Shown: positions 24,193 through 36,645, numbered from the stretch's first letter. The stretch: DNA of 64,000 nucleotides from Paragyromitra xinjiangensis (GCA_038503065.1 JBCAMK010000010.1:1-64000); one strand, 5' to 3'. Notes: generated by a model not told the origin, from the sequence alone. Numbers and translations are program-made.

Positions 24193-24684
24193 TTAGCATT
24201 CCACCAAGAATATTTTAACAGATGTAATAGCAAGAACTCTCTCCCAATGGTCTTCGTTAATCTTGCACAAATCCTTCGAAAAAGCGCGGGACATCGTCCC
24301 TCCAAAAACCGCTGTCACCGTTTTATTGAGTTTCTACACCACCTGTCAACTGTTATGCGTGGACGAGTTCGGCCAGAAAATTAGGAAGTTTCGCAAAAAG
24401 AGAGGATATCACTAACTTCCCAATTTTGGACCGCCTCGACGGGGCATAATATTGGGTAATATTCCCCCATTAACCCAGAGCGTACCCTGAGCAGCTTGAC
24501 TAGGCCAGGTTCTGGAGGGCTTAGCTGGTCTTCGAAGGGAGGTACCTATGGCATGGCCCCAACTTAGTACTAGTATAAAGAACATGAAGGATCAACTAAT
24601 GGGATAACGGTTATCTGAGGGGAAAAACTGGCCAACACTGACAATAACCACCCCTGAAAAGATACCCAGATTCGAAAGAGACAT
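24193..24684 (-). CDS. Unrecognised small-protein family, copy B
   Basis: Exon 1 reads MSLSNLGIFSGVVI and runs into GTCAGT. Exon 2 carries SPPEPGLVKLLRV and ILCPVEAVQNW. Exon 3 ends with SVKIFLVEC, but the HW signature before it is altered. It is closest to copies A and C. The GTC donor base change and the weakened exon 3 suggest it may be drifting to a pseudogene. Confidence 0.45.
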
Positions 24685-25575
24685 TTATTGGCTCCGAAAT
24701 GGTTACTGTCGCCAAGAAGACAACTATCTTTGGTGTATTCTGGTAGTTACGCTTTTCTTGTTGAGGTCTATGTTCTGAGCTCGGGGGTGTAGGGAAGAAG
24801 TAGTTGGATCACATTTGGCGACCCATGTACCCCGCGCGCTCAGTGTAGCGCCGCGCCGCACCACAATCCGCCACACTCTAAGATAGAGACGGGTAGTTGG
24901 AGTCATGTAATTAGAAGAAAAGCGAGGCCTTCAGGAGCCCACACAGTAGTTGAGTATCTATGTTTGAATTCCAGCTAATATAAGGGTATAGTCTTTCACT
25001 GAGTTCGAGGCATTCGCGCAGTGTGTGGTCGACCGTTCAAAAAATTCAGTCTATAGGCGTATAGTCTGATTAATTCGTGAATAACGCGTAGTAGGAATGA
25101 TTAAATCCCCGAAGCTGTATCCCCAGATCGTAGCTCCTCGCACACTGGAATTCAATACCTTGGGCTTTAGTCGCTTGATTTCTTCGGGGGGTCTGTAGCT
25201 TAAACTTGCCAATTATAGCAGAGATAGTAGGCCTTGCTAAGTCTCTGCTTATGGATTCCCAGCTGTAAAACATAAGAATTTGCGAGGAGATGTGTTGAAT
25301 ATGCCAAGCCGGGCTGTTTCAAATTCGCTGACTGAAGTCCGTGAAAATACTCGACTACGATCTAGGGGATAGGAAGTGGTTTCAAATCACTTTCAAACTC
25401 TGTTCGTCCACCATGTTTTTTCTTCCCGCAAACACCATTATCTTAACGTTAACTCCACTACAAAACCGATACATGTAGTCTCAAAGCCTAGTAAATACAT
25501 GTATATGCGTACCACGCGTCATTTGGCATGCCATGCCATAGGGGCTGCTAAGAGCCATATATGATGCCACCAAGC

Positions 25576-26042
25576 TTAACACTCTACAAGGAATATTTTA
25601 ACAGACGTAATGGTAAAAACTCTTTCCCAGTGTGCCCTTTCGATCACGCACAAATCCGTCGAATAAACGTGGGTGATCGCACAGTGCTCTCCATAAATCA
25701 TTTTGATCGTTGCATCCAATTTCTATATTGTCCCAATAATCAGGACACAAACAATATCAACCGAGATCAGGAAATTTCGCTTACTTCCCAAGTTTTAACT
25801 GTCTCAACCGGACATAATCTTGGGTAATATGCTCCAAAATTCTCTGCGCCCACTCTGAGTAGTTTAACCAAGCCAGCCTCAGGAGGGCTCAACTGATCCC
25901 TGATAGGAGGTTTCTACAAAGAAGTTCTAGCTTAGTATAATGGGTGTAAACCACCAGTTTATAGACTGCGATCAGTAGGCAAGCAGGGTTTACTAACGAT
26001 GGCTAACTCTGAAAAGATACCTATATATGCGGCGGTGGCCAT
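25576..26042 (-). CDS. Unrecognised small-protein family, copy C
   Basis: Exon 1 is MATAAYIGIFSELAI followed by GTTAGT. Exon 2 carries SPPEAGLVKLLRVG and PRLCPVETVKTW. Exon 3 ends VTSVKIFLVEC. Upstream, a block containing GCGACGTGGCGCTACG is shared with copies A and B, so the duplicated unit is longer than the coding part (about 1.0-1.4 kb). Confidence 0.48.
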
Positions 26043-26936
26043 GTATCGAGTCTTAAACGATCACTCTAGGAGAAGAGCCAATTTTAATGGTGCTGGGGCG
26101 TATCTTCCTAGGTCGAAGGTATCAAAAAATAAGCATTAGGCAACCCATACACCCCGCTCAGCGTAGCGCCACGTCGCATAGTGGCTGTCAAGATCCGCCA
26201 CAGCTAGACGAAAAAAGATCCTTTGCAAGATTTCACTTAATTAAAATATGACTCTTTGTCTAAATCCTACGTATAGTCGGGTCAATAGAGATGGGCGATA
26301 AGGAGTGGTGCACATGCTATTAATAAGGGGAGAAAAAATGGGCCTCCAAGAACCTACTGTACGCAGCAGTCAGGCACCTAGAACTCAATTCTAGCTAGTA
26401 CGAAGGCATAATCCCTAAGAAATTTGCCTAGTACATGGCCAACCGGTCAAAGGCTCAGACCATGGGCGTATAGTCTAAGTAATTCATGAACAGTGCACGG
26501 TGAAGATGACGGTTAGATTCCCAGAGTTGTATAGATAATGGCGCTAGGTTTTTATCTCCAATCTTATGCACTCCTAGATTCTGTTCGCCCACCGCGTTTT
26601 TTTGTAAATGCCATTGTCTTAACATTATAACAATTATAAAAGCGGTAGCTTCAAAGCCTAGCCGATACCCGGAATATTTGGGTATGCTGTAGGGCCAGGG
26701 CGGCTGAGAAACACATACCCCGGGAGACTTAAAAACTCTAGATTAAAATAGGGCCTGGAGGCCCCTAAGCCCCTTAATAGTAATACTCCATCCAGCAGCG
26801 ATACAATTCCATACATAGTACCGCGCGTCCTCCTAGCCTATTCTAGCCCACCTCTCCCAGAAATCCACAGAACCAAAAAGTCTCTATCTCTTTGGCCTCG
26901 TCCATCATCATACCCCACCTCGCCTCTGGGAACTCA

Positions 26937-27542
26937 TCACTCCCATCGCTCCCCCATCAATCTGGCTCCCAATACTCCACCTAGAGTATCGCCATCACCA
27001 CCCGCAACTCCCGTCCGACTTGTTTGGGCACCCATCACACCCACACCCCTTGCTGGGCGCAAACGCACCTCTAGCCACTTTTCCCCAACCAAGAAGAATA
27101 CCTTGACAGTTGTAGCCGCAAAGACTTGGTCCCAATGCCCTTCGTAGATGAGGCAAATATCAGATGAAAAAATTGTAAAGTTTTCTCTGGATCCTGGAAA
27201 GAGCAAGCCAACGGTATTTTTAAGTTTCTATATTGTTGAGTTGGTTAGTATATGAAGAATCGTGGTTGGTGACAGCGCCCAGAGCAGGTCTGAACGACAG
27301 AACTATACTAACTTGCCAGGTATCAATACTCTCGATAGATACCACCCTTTGATGGAACGAGTTAACACTTGTATCCCTTCGATATAACTTAGCCAAACCT
27401 GGCCCGGGAGCACTATAAAAGTCCGTGGGAGGAGGTATCTGTTAGGTACAGCCAAGTTAGTAGGGAGTACTGATCTATGGAGTAGGACACAAAGGGAACT
27501 AACCGAACCCAGAACCACGATGTCAATATTTTCGGAAGACAT
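26937..27542 (-). CDS. Unrecognised small-protein family, copy D
   Basis: Exon 1 reads MSSENIDIVVLGS followed by GTTAGT. Exon 2 carries SAPGPGLAKLYRRDT and SIESIDTW, lacking the LCP cysteine of most copies. Exon 3 has the family's HW signature in full (GHWDQVFAATTVKVFFLV) and then runs on for about 45 residues more than copies A-C. The longer tail could be native or result from loss of the ancestral stop. Confidence 0.48.
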
Positions 27543-27927
27543 GAACCCAACACCGCCTTGAATAGACTTGTGGTACTGTTTGCTGAACACGCCTTGAGCT
27601 TACGTTGCAAGGGAGTTGAGCTCTTCCCCGCAGCAACATACTTTATGTAAAGCTGCAGCTACGTCGCACAGAGAGGTTCACGAAGGCAAATTTATAAGTC
27701 TTATCGCGAAGCGGCTAGCGAAACTGGTTGGGGGAAATATATCCTCCTTTTTTAAAATCAAGGTCCTATTACTCGCATCTTTATATAAATCTGATTGATT
27801 ACTTCTGAGCACTTTGCAGCGCGAAGTCGAAAAAGAAAGGGTAGAACTTCTTGACTGCTCCTCACTCGGGCCATTTACGTCCACCAAAGTGATTTCTACT
27901 CGTGATAGTTGCATAGCTCGTCCTAAT

Positions 27928-28393
27928 CTAGCATTCCACGTGAAATATCTTAAGGGTTGTGACTGCAAACACCCTTTCCCAATGCACCCGGTGGATTAAG
28001 CACATATCAGGCGAGAAAACTTGGAGGTCTGGTTTACATCCTGGGAATAGCAAACGTATGGTTGTGTCAAGTTTCTGTGGCGTTTAGTTGGTTGGTGAAC
28101 TGGTAGCTCTCAACAAATACCCGGAAAAAATCCGGTCACAAAGAATATTGTACTAACTTCCCAGGTATCAACATTCTCGATGGAACACAACCTAGGATGA
28201 TATGCCGAGCTTCCACTATTTGCCCTAACCAATTTAACTAGACCAGGTTCTGGGGCTTCGAAGGCACCGCCCGAAGAGCCAGGCTATCATGTGGATTAGC
28301 TCAGTATGAAGTTCGCTGTAATGAAATAATGGCAGGGAGCATAAACGGGGGTTTACTAACCGTGTATGTGTGTGGGACAAAAGAGACGCCCAT
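27928..28393 (-). CDS. Unrecognised small-protein family, copy E
   Basis: Exon 1 is MGVSFVPHTYT followed by GTTAGT. Exon 2 carries EAPEPGLVKLVRANSGS and LCSIENVDTW. Exon 3 is intact, reading KFSPDMCLIHRVHWERVFAV, then TTLKIFHVEC and stop. This is the copy nearest the C-terminal end of the TPR-containing NLR gene (about 1.2 kb). Confidence 0.5.
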
Positions 28394-29619
28394 GATTCTG
28401 AAGAGGAGTATTGAGTAGGGACGTAACCAAAGCGCGGTTTCGTGCAAAAGTGTTATCTTCTAGCTCAGTGTTCACTGGAAAGGATACGTCCGAAACTTAG
28501 CTCAGGCAACCCACACACAGATTGATGCTGTGTTACGTCGCACAAATGTTCCGGCAGAACCGATATTGAACGGGGAAAAGTAGCTAGTATTATCGTTCTC
28601 AATACACTGATCACTAGAAATGTTTGAAATGAGTGGTTGACCAACATAAATTCTCTTGGGGGGAGGGTTGTCTCAGCAGCCCTGCCTAAGTAGATGCAAA
28701 AACGCGCCAAGCCTAATTAGGAACGTTTTTAGGCGTTAAGGGTTTGTGCGCCCGTTCATTATCATTATCAGAAAATCGTATTATCTTATTAAAAATCAAA
28801 GACAAAAAGTAGGAAACAATGGTTAAAATCAAAAGTAACAAAATCTTTGGCGAGCCGAAGAGGTGAGAATCTGGAACGGACAGAATTAAAGCCCACTGCC
28901 GATAGAAGGGTTAAAGTCTCTATGTATACTTTGGCTGACAGTATGGCGTAGCGCCACATGATCGTTTATTAGGATGGAAATACTAAATCAGTGGATCAGG
29001 GGACCTAAGAAACCTTGGTACTGATTTTGAGACAACTAGAAAATTCAGTGATCGACGGCAAGTATATATAGGGATCTAACGAGAGGGAACCTAGGTGATA
29101 CTTAGGTGGGGTATTTCCAAGCTTATTTTCCCCCCGTAGGTTCAATAACCGAGTCCGCGTCGACACAGTCTCTCCATCACGGCGCGAAGGCAGCGAATAT
29201 CAGATCTCTGCGTCAAATTGGCAGAGCACCCTACGCGCTCTCTGAATTCACTGAGGCCATAGACAATGCTTGCCCCATCAATAGATAAGATTAGGTCAGG
29301 TTGAATCCTAACCCATGGGTTCAATGCACATACAAATCTCGCCCGACTATCTTTGCACGTTTTCCTATGCCTCCCTACATTCCGATCTCTTCTAGCACTC
29401 TACCACAGTACCATCACTCAGTGCATCTCTTACAGACCCCCCGCTCACCCACGCTCCAGTATCATGAACAAACACGAATAAACATAAGCGAAACCCCCCA
29501 CGGAGGAAATACTGGCACCCCTATGAAGCATAAATAAAATAATCCAGACAAATAAACCCTCGATAACAAGAAATATTAGGAATCTCCACCACCGATATCC
29601 GCCATCGCATTCCAACGTT
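28394..29619. other. Intergenic, with a short repeat shared with 37.8 kb
   Basis: No gene supported. The word AGGTTCAATAACCG with a preceding CCCCC tract at 29123-29150 recurs at 37773-37795, suggesting a common dispersed repeat. A 50-codon open frame follows it to 29288. Confidence 0.35.
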
Positions 29620-32600
29620 TTATCTCTCACTCTGTGCTCTAGACCGGGTAGTCATATCTGCCACTCGCTCTGCGAGTTCCCTGTATCTCTCCATGATGGC
29701 CTCCCTGCTATACATACCGAACAAAGAAAAGAACGGAAGACAGCTGATGAGGTATGAGAACATGCGATAAGATAAAGAAACGAAAAAGGAAGTCAAGAAA
29801 ATCGTAAAAAAGAGAAAACCCATTGTCTTGTTACCATCTCCACCAAAAAATTCGATCACCCCTCGCTCCCGTACCAATTTTGTTTTCTGCTGCTTCATAT
29901 TTCCCTGGCGGTAGAGCTCAACCAATTCTTGAGCTAATACGGTTTCATAATGACGATCGCCCCGGATCCTCGCAAGTCCTCTGTGGACCTCGTGCTGTAG
30001 TTTCTCTGCTTCATTATATCGATCCTGGCCTGCGTAGGTTGCCGCTAAGTTGCCGACCGCGGTTAGGGTCTCTGGATCTTCATTTCCAAATATCGTTCTC
30101 CTTGACTGCACCACCTTCAGCTCCACTTTCTCCGCCCTATGCAACTCTCCTTGGTGCCAAAAATTTGTCGCTAGACGTGCCATAGCTGACAAAGTCTTAG
30201 GATGCTCCCTCCCCAAACTCTTCGCTCTCGCCTTTACAAGCTCCAGGTATAGCTCTTCCGCCTGCTTCCATTTTCTTTGGTCTGCGTACGTCCCCGCCAG
30301 GTTCGCCATCGCCGTGAGGGTGTCTGAGTGGTCGTTGGATAAGACTCTTTTTCTAGTCTCCACCACCTGCAGCTCGAGAACTTCTGCTTCTTTCCACCGT
30401 TTTTGGTCCCTGTAGGTCGCTGCAAGGTTTGCCATCACTAACAACGTACTTGGATCTTCCTCGCCTTCAGATCTCTGCCTCGACCTCATGACTTTGACTT
30501 CTAACTCTTCCGCTTCTCTATACTGTCCTAGGTCCCAGTATGTCGCTGCCTTGTTGGCCATGGTTTTCAGATGATCCGGGCGATTCTTGTCTAATCTCCG
30601 GCCGTGGGTACTACTCTCTCTGGGATTATCTGTACGAAGACTCATCGCGATGGCTTCATTCAACAGGTCATCCTCCCTATCACTTAGTCCTTCGACTAGT
30701 TCCGCCGCCTCCTTCCACCGTCCTTGCTTCGAGTAGATTGCCGCTAGCAGCTGAGTAGTTTGTATAGCGTCAGGATGGGATTTCTCTTGGGTACGGTTCA
30801 TACACTCAACCACTTGCAACTGTAGCTGCTCCGCATCCTTCAGTCGTTCTTGTTGCATGTAGGTGATAGCCAAGTTGGTCATGGCTCTGAGAGTCATTAT
30901 ATCCTCGTCACCGCGAACCTCTTGGGTCGACTTTATCACGCGTAGCTCGAGCTCCTCTGCCTCTTTCCACCGCCCATGGGCCGAGAGGTCTCCTGCAAGG
31001 CGGCTCATCGCGCTGATAGTTTCTATGTGCGTCTCACCAAGAGCTAGTGCCAAGTTATTCACTACATGTAGTGTGAGAGGATCTGAGTCATTTTCGGGAG
31101 ACACCTCTCCCCCGCTATTACCGTCAGACAAATTGCCTAGAAGAAAGCTCATAGACTGCACCATCGCATCACCGGACCCCGCAGCTGTGTTTTGTTCATC
31201 CTGGCGCCCTAGCACTTTCATTACCTCTTTTAATCCTCCTTTTTGGCCGCCGAGAAATGACGTTGCTGCCTGTGCCACCCATTTGGCCCGAGCCGATTTG
31301 CTGTCTAGCAACTCGGAACCTGCTCCCATTCTCAACCCACTTTGTATAGCTTCAGATTTATCGATGACATGCTGGATCTGTTGAGGGTCTTTCTCTGCTA
31401 TCTTCTCCATCCACTCAGATATTTGTACCATCAACTTATTCGCCTCCTTAGTCCTACCTTGTTGTTGGTAGATTAATGCTAGGTTGGCTAAGGAGGCAAA
31501 AGTGGCTGGGTCCCCCATTCCTAGCGCATTCTGACGTGCTTTGACTACTTGTAGGCCCATTTCCTCCGCCTCGTTGTACCGACCTTGCTGCCGGTAGATT
31601 TTTGCTAGATCACTCATGGCCTGCAGAGTCTCTGGGTGGTCATTTTCTAGGGCATGCTGACGTGTTTCTACCACAAATACCTCGAGCGCCTCCGCTTTAT
31701 TATAATGACCTTGGTCCGAGTAGTAGCATGCTAAATTATGCATGGATGTCAGAGTATCTGGGTGTTTCATTCCTAGGGCGTTCTGATTTATTTCCATCAC
31801 TACAACCTGAAGTGCTAGTGCCTCCTCGTACCGACCTTGTTCACAGTAGATATACGCTAGATTCTCCTTGGCTACCAAAGCAGATAGGTGGTCTTTTCCA
31901 AACACACTCTGATTTGCTTCCACCACTTTCAGACTCAGCTCCTCCGCCTCCTTGTATCGACCTTGGTGCGCGTAGGTTGATGCTAGATTACTCATCATGG
32001 TCAGAGAATCCGGATGCTCTTTTCCTCGCGTACTCTGATGTACCTCCACTATTGGCAGTCTCAGCGTCTCCGCCTCCTTGTGTCGACCTTGGTCCGAGTA
32101 GGTTCCTGCCAGGTTACCCATGGCAGCCAGAGTTCCTGGGTGGTCCTTTCCTAGGACAGACCGAGATCCTTCTAGCACTTGTAGTCCCAGCTTCTCCGCC
32201 TCCTTGTATCGACCTTGGCGCGAGTAGGTTAATGCCAAGTTGTTCATGGCAGTCAGAGTTTCCGGGTGGTCCTTTCCTAAGACAGACCGACGTCCTTCTA
32301 GTACTTGCAGCTCTAGCTTCTCCGCCTCCTTATACCGGCCTTGATTGTAGTATGTGCGCGCTAGATTGCCCATCGCTGTCAGGGTATCTGGGTGCTTCTT
32401 TCCTCGCACACTCTGCAGCTTCTCCAGTACTTGCAGCTCCAGTCCCTCCGCCTCCTTGGACCGGTTTTGCCTCTCGTAGGTTGATGCTAGATTGCCCATT
32501 GACACCAGAGTATATGGGTCTTCCTTTCCCATGATATCCTGCGCTGCTTCCACGATTTGTAGTTGAATTACTTCCGCATCTTGAAATCTTCCTGTTTGGT

Positions 32601-35415
32601 TGAAGGTCACCCCGATATAATTCATTCTCGTTAACAAAGCCTGGTCAAGTAACGCTATTTTAAGATACTTCTTAATGAATCCGGCAGTAGTAATCATGTG
32701 CGGCAAGATTTTACTTTCGTACTTCAATTCGTCGGTTGTCTGAAAGCCATGATTCCCATTGCCCGAAGCTAGAAGTTGTATAGCTTCTTTTGTCTTTCGT
32801 ACACGTTCGGGTTCCTCAAGGCGTTCGTGGGCCCATAGATGAACTACTGGATGGATATAGAAGCTATCATTCCGCCCTTTACGTTGAGCCAAGGTGTACG
32901 AGAATAGTAGTCGCAATGAGTCGTCTAATGTAATATCTATTTCCACTTCGTCAGTCTAGGCTTACATTGGGGGCTAGCGGATATTCTGAGCATGTAAGCT
33001 CGCCCCCGCGCTACTCAGCACTTGAACTCACCGTCTCTTGCCAGATCTTTACCCTTCCGTATCATATCATCCCAAATATCTTCATTTGATATGAAAGAGC
33101 ACAATGACAATAGTTCGGCAGCTCCTGCATCCGTCTCTTTGATCGCCTGGAACGATATTTCCCAGGTTGTCCAGACGGTTCGTTCATAGGACCATGTCGC
33201 TTTCGACGGCTTCTCTGCGGATACTTTGCTGAAGTACTTTTCGTAAATTTCCAAGTATCGCTCAAACGTCATTTGGCGAACTCCAACATACGCCCCTGCT
33301 TGGACGATAGCCAGAGGTAGGCACCCAAGCTTTCTGACAACGTCACCAGCGATAGGATTATCTGATAATCTGTTAGTGTTCACTTTACACTATGTAGCAA
33401 TACATCGCTGGTGCAAATTCAAGATAACTAACCTTCAAGTTCTAGCGCAGCGCTCTTGAGAAGTAATTCCATTGCTTCCTGTTCCGGCATTTCTTCTACC
33501 CGGAATCCAATCCCGAAAGCACCGCACTCAGTTCTTCTGCTAGTCATGACTATTGTGCCTTGTGAGGCTGTTGGTACAAAAGTCTCAATTGCCGAGTTGT
33601 CAAGATCATCAACATTATCGAAGACCAGCAGCCAGTTTTGATTGCCTTCCTTGGCGAGCCACAGTTTCACTGCCCGGAGAATGCAGTCCATATCGTCCTG
33701 GTGAGGAGAAATAGAACCATCCTCAGCCACCACACCTACCATATTAAGGCTTTTTGCGATCAAATTGTAGTTGGGATTCGCGTCGTATGAGACCTTTGCT
33801 TGCTCTTTTACCAATCGCTGAGCTGCCGCCCTGAATCCACGTTCAATCGACCCCTTGGTTGCAGCGTTAATCCAGAAAATTGATTCATACTCTTTCTGGT
33901 AGGCGTGTGTGTACTCCGAAGCTATTTGGGTCTTTCCAATGCCTCCAGTTCCATAAAGGACCGCGATGGCCAGTGCTGAATGGCCCCTCTCAATTGCTTG
34001 GTGTGGTTTCGTCAATATGTCTTGCCTACCAGCCAGTGGCGAATGGCCCCTCTCAATTGCTTGGTGTAGTTTTGCCAATAGGTCTTTTCTACCAGTAAAT
34101 TGGGGGTTCCTAGGATATTGCGGCTCGAATGGAATCTCGAAGGTTATTTGTACATCGTTCCTCTCGGCAGCTTTTTCAAACATCGGGTTAATCCAAAGCA
34201 TTCCTCTCGGTTGGATCTCTCGTTACCTTTAATTCTGTTCCACCTCTCCCAATTCTCTAAAACTTTCTGCGGAGCATCATCCACCATCGATTCAAGACAT
34301 GCAGCGACCTTCTTGAACCCCCCATCCTCTGCTGATTTGTATTTTACCATCCCTTTGTGATCGCTATTAATAGCGAAGATCTCGACATTAGTAGCGCCCG
34401 GTATTATTGCGGAACTTGTAGGTACGGCCTTTGAATCGTTAGGGTCTGTGCAATCATTACTATAAGTATTGTGTTCTCGCCACTTACAAGTTCCTTGCCA
34501 GATGACGATTTATTTGTTTCGTAAAAGCATTTTGTTACAAAACTGCTGCTAATATGGTTATATTGCCCGAGTTGTTTCTGAAGCAGCTCCGAGCCCCCAG
34601 ACAAGTTCTTGGAAATCTTATTATTTGTTTTTTCCAGGAACGCGAGGATATTTGGTGGGCACGCGAGAGTATCAGATCCTTGGTGTGGTGTGCCAAAAAA
34701 GAGGATGCCGTAGGAAGATGTCTTAATCGAATTGTGATGCTCGAGGTTGTCCTTATTTGCAGCATTCGAGTGGATGAGTGCCTAGAATATGTTATTAGGA
34801 TGTTTTTACAGACATAACTAACAGATAACATCCCGTGACTGAGCAGTTCGGTAATGGCCGAAAGACTCCTACTCCTGGGCCGCCACGATAGCTTATCCCC
34901 ACTTGTATGCTCTATCGCTGACTACTATTCCAATAGAATGGGAAACTTACATCTTTGACGATGACTCCCCCTATGTCATGCGCTATAAATATAATCGGTC
35001 GGTCATTGGTCTAGAGACATTGTAAGCACGCGCCATATTGAGCACTGAATATGTGCAGAGCTACCTTTGTTTCCGTTCTATGGAGGGTGAGTTCTGTGAC
35101 TAAACTAATGCCGTGATCGTGTAGGTTTTGGCAACTTAATGGTGTAGAGCCATGTGTTCTAGCATCATAACCGTAGCTCAGAATTCGTACGTTTGGTAAT
35201 AACTTCGGGAGGTAATCCCGAAGCCACAAAACACCATTCTTTGCCGTCCAGGTATCCTCTCGATGGCCGTCAAGCCCATGAACTGCAACTAAGCTGAAGA
35301 AAGACCAATCAGTATTGCCCCATATATCATGATAACACAGTACGTACTCAACAGCAGGGCCGATCCCATCAACTAGGACTTTTATCCCATATTGTTGATC
35401 AGTTTTTGAACTCAT
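29620..35415 (-). CDS. NLR: alpha/beta-hydrolase-like N-terminus, NB-ARC, ~18 TPRs (1748 aa)
   Basis: Model complement(join(29620..32945, 33032..33361, 33433..34170, 34227..34428, 34488..34781, 34951..35010, 35065..35293, 35348..35415)). Residues ~20-280 are a lipase-like alpha/beta-hydrolase domain (LVAVHGLDGHREDTW, ILSYGYDAR, FFGTPHQGS). The nucleophile elbow reads FIAHDIGGVIV, with Asp111 in place of the usual Ser. The NB-ARC has a P-loop at 358-365 (GTGGIGKT), Walker B (WLLVFDNVDD), MTSRR and GCLPLAI. From ~residue 700 on, about 18 kinesin-light-chain-type 42-residue TPRs repeat NLAxTYxxQGRYKEAEKL. Such proteins act in fungal non-self recognition. The 32946/33032 junction and a hydrophobic stretch near the C-terminus, which may be an unspliced T-rich intron, are the least certain points. 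No stop breaks the frame. Confidence 0.82.
33971..34096 (-). repeat. 63-base tandem duplication before the NLR P-loop
   Basis: Two in-frame units beginning at 33971 and 34034 on the plus strand encode GRKDLLAKLHQAIERGHSPLA and GRQDILTKPHQAIERGHSALA. The second unit runs directly into the first strand of the NB-ARC. Only a few bases differ, so the event is recent. Confidence 0.85.
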
Positions 35416-36325
35416 CTCCAGGGCTACCAAGTCTTTAACGCTCGCTACGATATGTAGAGCAAAAGGAGGAATAATTATCGAGTAGTAAGATAAACGAACG
35501 ATTAAAGAGATGTGCAACTATCAATCAAGAGAGAAGGCTTGGTATGAGAAGTGGAGTTTGGGATATTGTTATGGGTTAGTAGGTAAAATCAGAAATATTT
35601 ATAATGATCTTACCTTGAGATAGGCTTTGGTGTGGTTTTCACCATACTGAGACCACAGGCTATAGCTACCGTAGGCTTAACACCGGGGATGAAAGGTACA
35701 AACAGTGAACTGCGCGTGATTCTTGCCACAGCCACTTAACCCTAGTTAGAAACACGACACAAGCCAATAGTGGTGGATTTCTGACCAAGTTTCTCCATAG
35801 GCTTCTCCCGTAGTGTTGCCTTTTTACACAACCTTTTGCCAGCAAAAGTGCAGATTTAGTCCTTCCAGCTGGACCTAGATTTTTCCAAACAAGTGACGGC
35901 GTTGGTACTACAGTTTCCGTTAACGCATACCTGCAGAATCGGACGGTGTCTCCTGCGCATGCTGTGTCCGATCAGACACGCCTCTAGAGATGCACAAACA
36001 AGGCTGAGAAATTGCTTACGGTTAATTAGATCGCCCAGATAATAACGGACGTGACAGGTTTCCGCCGTAACACGTAACGATTACCGATCCTCGATGTGAA
36101 TGCCTCATGCAATAGATAATATCTCCCGATTGAAACGTCATGCTCATCGCAGTTGTGATTGAAACGTAGCGCTGCCACGACCCAGCTGCATGCGCGTACG
36201 GTGAAAAATCGTCATGCAACCTTTGTTCGGAAGCATTTTTTTAATAATGAATTTAATTCTGAAAATACATTTCCAAAATAAGGATAGACCCTTTATGGGT
36301 ATTGATCCTCCGTAACTAAAGCCAA
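35416..36325. other. Promoter side of the NLR, no other gene seen
   Basis: About 900 bases upstream of the NLR start; only short frames. Confidence 0.4.
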
Positions 36326-36413
36326 TTCCGTTGCGGGGAATTGAACCCCGATCTAGTCGGTGAGAGCGACTGATGCTAACCATTACACCACAACGGATTG
36401 GTTCGGAAGCATT
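36225..36413. repeat. 13-base direct repeats flanking the tRNA gene
   Basis: GTTCGGAAGCATT occurs at 36225-36237 and 36401-36413, bracketing the tRNA gene and its 3' flank. A duplication of this length could result from an insertion or from local repeat expansion. Confidence 0.6.
36326..36397 (-). tRNA. tRNA-Glu (anticodon CTC)
   Basis: On the minus strand the sequence folds as a cloverleaf. The acceptor stem is TCCGTTG/CAACGGA, with a D-arm containing TGGTGTAATGGTTAGCA. The anticodon stem AGTCG/CGACT encloses CTCTCAC (anticodon CTC). The T-arm is CGGGG-TTCAATT-CCCCG. There is no intron. Discriminator base is A. A TTTT run lies about 35 bases downstream as a possible Pol III terminator. Confidence 0.93.
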
Positions 36414-36431
36414 CAAAAGTATGATTGTATA

Positions 36432-36645
36432 CCGTAAAAACTCGAAAGATTCGTTATCTCCGCAATTCACGTGGTAGGGGCAAGCGAGAACAGCCCTACG
36501 GGTTCAAAGCTACAATCAGAGCTTCCTTTGAATAGCTGCATGTTCTATGGGGGTAACCAAAGCATCAACCGAAATAACCAGTAAAACCATCTACTCACCC
36601 TACCATGTGAATCGCGGAGATAACGAATTTTTCGAGTTTTTACGG
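36432..36645. mobile_element. MITE with ~44-base terminal inverted repeats (214 bp)
   Basis: Arms beginning CCGTAAAAACTCGAAA match the reverse complement of the right end over about 44 bases with few mismatches. TA flanks both sides (36430-36431 and 36646-36647). There is no coding capacity. Size, long arms and TA duplication fit a miniature element mobilised by a Tc1/mariner/pogo-type transposase. Its ends differ from the complete transposon at 15.5 kb, so that element is not its obvious source. Confidence 0.8.

Noticed and set aside
29106..29288. 60-codon plus-strand ORF as an exon
   Set aside because: It only shares a short repeat word with 37.8 kb; no start context, partner exon or family seen.
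29620..35415. Three separate genes (TPR protein, NB-ARC protein, small hydrolase)
   Set aside because: Splice sites join all parts in one open frame in the domain order known for fungal hydrolase-NB-ARC-TPR proteins.
36432..36645. MITE as a derivative of the 15.5-kb pogo element
   Set aside because: Terminal repeats differ (CCGTAAAAAC versus CAGTACAATC), so that transposase is not its evident driver.
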